From: Chloroflexota bacterium
Lineage (GTDB): Bacteria > Chloroflexota > Dehalococcoidia > Lucifugimonadales > JADFKI01
Direction: 5' to 3'
DNA length: 15,305 nt
NCBI GenBank assembly: GCA_022565015.1
Contig: JADFKI010000055.1
Span: forward strand, 1-15,305
The translations under genes and the position numbers were made by a program. The notes beneath the pieces are model-generated. The model did no database searches. It saw nothing but the letters and a program-made list of their open reading frames with translations, and was not told where the DNA came from. This document shows positions 12,870 through 15,305 of the stretch, one piece after another (position 1 is the first letter of the stretch; the number at the start of each line of letters is the position of its first letter).

Positions 12870-14012
12870 ATGCAATTATCATGTCTTCAGGAAAATCTAA
12901 GTCGAGGGTTGGCCACCGTCGGGCGCGCCGTTGCCACACGCACGACGCTTCCCATCACACAGAACGTGCTGATATCGACCGACCAGTCCCGTTTGAAGCT
13001 TGCCGCGACGAATCTTGAGATCGCCATTACCACGTGGATTGGCGCTCAGATAGAAGAAGAAGGGTCCATAACCATCCCGGCAAGGCTTCTTACGGAGTTC
13101 GTCAACTCCCTGCCCGCGGAACGCATCGACATCGAGTCCACTCCTCAGCCCCTGGGGCTGGCCTTGAACTGCGCGCAGTTCGAGGCGCATATCAACGGTA
13201 CCGATGCCGAGGACTTTCCTCCAATTCCTACGGTCGAGACCGGCGTTGCCGGCAAGTTCGGAGCGCAGGCGTTGAAAGTGGCGATATCGCACACGGCATT
13301 CGCGGCCGCAACCGAGGACTCTCGGCCAGTGCTGACAGGCGTCAAGGTGGAGATCAACGGTGACGATTTTACCTTCGCGGCGGCCGACGGGTTCCGCCTT
13401 GCCGTATACCGCGGCAAGCTGATCGAAGCGCTGCCGGAGCCCGTGGAGTTCATTATGCCCGCCCGCGCTCTGCATGAGGTCAACCGACTAATCGGCAGCC
13501 AGGAAGATGCAATTGAGTTTACGGTCACTCCCTCAAAGAGCCAGGTACTCTTCAGACTGGACAACATCGAGATAGTGTCCCAGCTGATTCAGGGAACCTT
13601 CCCAAACTACTCGCAGCTCGTGCCCCAGACCTACGGCACCAGGGCGATCGTGGGGCTGGACGAGTTCCAGCGCGTCACCAGGAGCGCCGCGATATTCGCT
13701 CGGGACGGCAGCGGAATCGTCCGTTTGCAGATGAACACCGGGGATAACGGCTCCGGCGGGAAGATACTCATATCCTCGCGTGCCGAAGAGCTTGGCGACA
13801 ATCAGGGCGAGATCAACGCGAACATCGAGGGCGACGACTCGAAGATAGCCTTCAATGCCAAGTACCTTTCCGAGGCCCTGGACGTACTGGGCGACGGTGA
13901 AGTCGCCCTTGAAACGACGTCGCCGTCGAGTCCCGGCGTCCTCAAGCCGATTGAGTCGGCTCCCGGCACCGAGTACGTGCACGTCGTCATGCCGATGTTT
14001 GTTCAATGGTGA
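12870..14012 (+). CDS. dnaN: DNA polymerase III subunit beta (sliding clamp)
   Basis: A 380-residue clamp of normal length with three similar domains. Family features are the opening MQLSCLQENLSRGLATVGRA, TLPITQNVLI, AATNLEIAI, the domain-2 stretch TAFAAATEDSRPVLTGVKVE, AADGFRLAVYRG, the loop LIQGTFPNYSQLVPQ, NAKYLSEALDVLG, and the C-terminal HVVMPM. The last residues (FVQW) differ from the common MPMRL ending. A dimer forms the ring that holds polymerases and repair enzymes on DNA. ATG 12870 follows AAGGAGGG and its own promoter. No dnaA, recF or gyrB lies beside it, unlike the usual origin cluster. Confidence 0.97.
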   Translation: MQLSCLQENLSRGLATVGRAVATRTTLPITQNVLISTDQSRLKLAATNLEIAITTWIGAQIEEEGSITIPARLLTEFVNSLPAERIDIESTPQPLGLALNCAQFEAHINGTDAEDFPPIPTVETGVAGKFGAQALKVAISHTAFAAATEDSRPVLTGVKVEINGDDFTFAAADGFRLAVYRGKLIEALPEPVEFIMPARALHEVNRLIGSQEDAIEFTVTPSKSQVLFRLDNIEIVSQLIQGTFPNYSQLVPQTYGTRAIVGLDEFQRVTRSAAIFARDGSGIVRLQMNTGDNGSGGKILISSRAEELGDNQGEINANIEGDDSKIAFNAKYLSEALDVLGDGEVALETTSPSSPGVLKPIESAPGTEYVHVVMPMFVQW

Positions 14013-14107
14013 TAAAAAACTACTGAACTCCCAGCTACGTGCACATTCAATTGCTGCCATAGCCCCTGATAGTCTGCGGAACTTCGATCAGTCTTGGAGG
14101 ATCCATA

Positions 14108-14269
14108 ATGACGTTGAACTGCTCGGATGCATCTTCAACCAGGGAACCGCTATATGGTCATCTGACCCGGCGCCACGCATTTTTATCTGACCGTGTGATA
14201 CCCTCACCCGAAGCAGCGACGGACTCGTGTCTCGGTATCAATGGGCGATGCAATTTCCAATACATATAA
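14108..14269 (+). CDS. Small hypothetical protein upstream of LiaF-like gene
   Basis: A 53-codon ORF: ATG 14108 with GGAGG (14096-14100) 7 nt upstream, ending TAA 14267-14269, which abuts the ribosome site of the next gene (10 nt before its ATG). The protein starts MTLNCSDASSTREPLYGHLT and has three Cys (5, 41, 48). No family is recognised. The good ribosome site and tight fit to the next gene favour a real gene or a leader peptide. Composition is not distinctive. Confidence 0.4.
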   Translation: MTLNCSDASSTREPLYGHLTRRHAFLSDRVIPSPEAATDSCLGINGRCNFQYI

Positions 14270-14279
14270 GGAGACAGCG

Positions 14280-14783
14280 ATGAAAAGGCTGATAAAGCCG
14301 TTAATGTTTCTGGTTGCTGTCCAGGTAGTGATAATATTGTTGGGACGAGTGTTAAAGGGACGCTACCTGAGCCAGGAGATTGGAGAAGGAGAGATCAACG
14401 CCGTAGGGGTGACTGGTGGAGCGGACGAGAAAGTAGTGACGACGGATTTCAAGGGCGGATACCTAAGGGCTGTAACAGGCGGAGTCAAACTGGACCTCAC
14501 CGAAGCGAACATTGTAGATCCCCCAGCGACGATAGATATGACGGTCGTAATGGGTGGGGCCAAGATAACCGTTCCCGAAGGCTGGATTGTCAAAGTGGAG
14601 ACACGAAACAAGTTTGCAGGTGTGCACAATGCACATGTTAGCGGCCTGTCTGATGACGAAGGAGTCCCCGACCTCATACTAACTGGCAAGGTCATAATGG
14701 GAGGCCTTGCCATAGTTGATAATAAGACTGATTTAGTTGTTAGTTTGAAAGGGCTATCAACTCGACCGATATCCTCGGACTAA
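14280..14783 (+). CDS. LiaF-like membrane-anchored protein (cell-envelope stress type)
   Basis: A 167-residue protein with one N-terminal transmembrane segment (about 6-22, KPLMFLVAVQVVIILLG) and a beta-strand-repeat C-terminal domain. The latter has the pattern GGVKLDLTEANI, DMTVVMGGAKITVPEGW and LILTGKVIMGGLAIV, which is the LiaF/DUF2154-like beta-helix domain. In Bacillus LiaF is the membrane inhibitor of the LiaSR two-component system. Here no lia kinase or regulator is near, so only the domain is claimed. ATG 14280 follows AAGGAG-type sequence (14269-14273) at 6 nt spacing. Confidence 0.75.
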   Translation: MKRLIKPLMFLVAVQVVIILLGRVLKGRYLSQEIGEGEINAVGVTGGADEKVVTTDFKGGYLRAVTGGVKLDLTEANIVDPPATIDMTVVMGGAKITVPEGWIVKVETRNKFAGVHNAHVSGLSDDEGVPDLILTGKVIMGGLAIVDNKTDLVVSLKGLSTRPISSD

Positions 14784-14858
14784 TCGAGTCAGAAAGAGTC
14801 GCACTGCTGATAACAGGTCCACTTTCAAGTCGGCACGCGTGTTGATTGCTCCTACGAT

Positions 14859-15188
14859 TCAACAACTCCCGGCCTCCCTAAAGTCGGGTATTGATTTTCC
14901 TCTTGCCCCATCGGGCTGCCTGGGGCCGGGCGGGTCTCCTCCAGCCATGCGAGACTGAGCGAAACGCTGGGGCCACTTCACCACTGTGGCCCTAGACAAG
15001 CCAACCTCCTTGGCTATCACCGTATTGGCCACTCCATCCGCCGCCAGCAGCACCAGCCCAGCTCGTTGCACCGCTCTGTGCGGTGCCGCCCGACTACGTC
15101 GCACCGACTCCAAGCCACTTCTTTCATCTGTTGTCAACATGATTACGGTTTCTGCTCTGCGCATGAACGCACAATAGCAGACGACCAT
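14859..15188 (-). pseudogene. IS630-family transposase, N-terminal remnant
   Basis: The minus-strand frame encodes the N-terminal helix-turn-helix of an IS630-type transposase: LTTDERSGLESVRRSR, AVQRAGLVLLAADGVANTVI, AKEVGLSRATVVKWPQRFAQ. The likely start is ATG 15164 (MRRAETVIMLTTDER). After about residue 80 the sequence loses family similarity: the expected Gly-Leu-(D/E)-x-x-R-Pro-x-x-G-x-Pro linker appears in another frame (near 14930-14950), suggesting a frameshift. The whole DDE catalytic domain is missing before the LiaF-like gene. This is a decayed, non-functional copy. Confidence 0.75.
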
Positions 15189-15219
15189 CCTAGTGTCTAT
15201 ATATCAATGCAACTAAGCA

Positions 15220-15274
15220 CTAGTCTTCTGTCGCGGGCCTAGACTAGGATCTGCAAGAACGCTCTTGATCAGAT
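15220..15274. repeat. Two adjacent hairpins at the right end
   Basis: CTAGTCT (15220-15226) pairs with AGACTAG (15241-15247) over a 14-nt loop. Directly after it ATCTGCAAGA (15249-15258) pairs with TCTTG and CAGAT (15263-15274, 2-nt bulge) over a 4-nt loop. No T tract follows. They lie outside the transposase remnant and may mark the end of the decayed element or a separate structured site. Confidence 0.5.
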
Positions 15275-15305
15275 TTAGGGCGTTACCTTCGCTGTTGAGT
15301 TGCCA

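Noticed and set aside
1..15305. CRISPR array, toxin-antitoxin or restriction system
   Set aside because: No regularly spaced direct repeats and no cas, nuclease, methylase or toxin motifs were seen in any coding frame.

Overview
The window (about 15.3 kb, moderately high GC) looks like a piece of chromosome from an uncultured Chloroflexota bacterium, probably Dehalococcoidia/SAR202-like. That placement is inference. It rests on a LexA of the GAAC-N4-GTTC-type lineage, an Actinobacteria/Firmicutes-style CsoR, a LiaF-like membrane protein, stand-alone M67 and PNPOx proteins, frequent GTG/TTG starts, and the absence of any outer-membrane gene. No rRNA or other firm taxonomic marker is present.

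Left edge (1-1000): the end of a phage-like tail module on the minus strand. It holds a tail tube protein and a truncated downstream tail protein, preceded by a promoter-like sequence and an intrinsic terminator. A small Cys-rich ORF lies between this and the next block.

1341-6447: plus-strand genes. A JAMM/M67 metallopeptidase is followed by a 15-bp inverted repeat and a secreted PDZ protein with a Gly-rich tail. Then comes a tight series: a degenerate HD-GYP protein, a CheX-type phosphatase, a lipoprotein with an unclear start codon, and a molybdopterin oxidoreductase of the sulfite oxidase/MsrP fold.

6448-8129: an intergenic stretch, a pyridoxamine-phosphate-oxidase-like FMN protein, tRNA-Leu(CAA) on the minus strand, and a further non-coding stretch.

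8130-11231: a complete copper-export operon on the minus strand, csoR-copA-YHS. It has a consensus promoter (TTGACA-17-TATAAT) and a CsoR-type operator lying on the predicted transcription start. CsoR would release DNA on binding Cu(I), CopA would pump Cu(I) out, and the small YHS protein may handle metal in the cytoplasm.

11242-12097: lexA on the minus strand, with a strong terminator and a promoter overlapped by candidate LexA boxes, so probably autoregulated. Divergent to it is a cupredoxin lipoprotein (12246-12710), a second copper protein close to the copper operon. dnaN (sliding clamp) follows with its own good promoter, then a candidate 53-aa ORF and a LiaF-like membrane protein. The right end holds a decayed IS630-type transposase N-terminus and two adjacent hairpins.

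The best-supported regulatory findings are the CsoR promoter/operator and the lexA promoter with its boxes. The most unusual gene-level findings are the HD-GYP protein that has lost its metal-binding HD motif but keeps a CheX partner, the paired lipoprotein/Moco oxidase, and several unrecognised small ORFs. I found no clear evidence of a wholly new multi-gene system.
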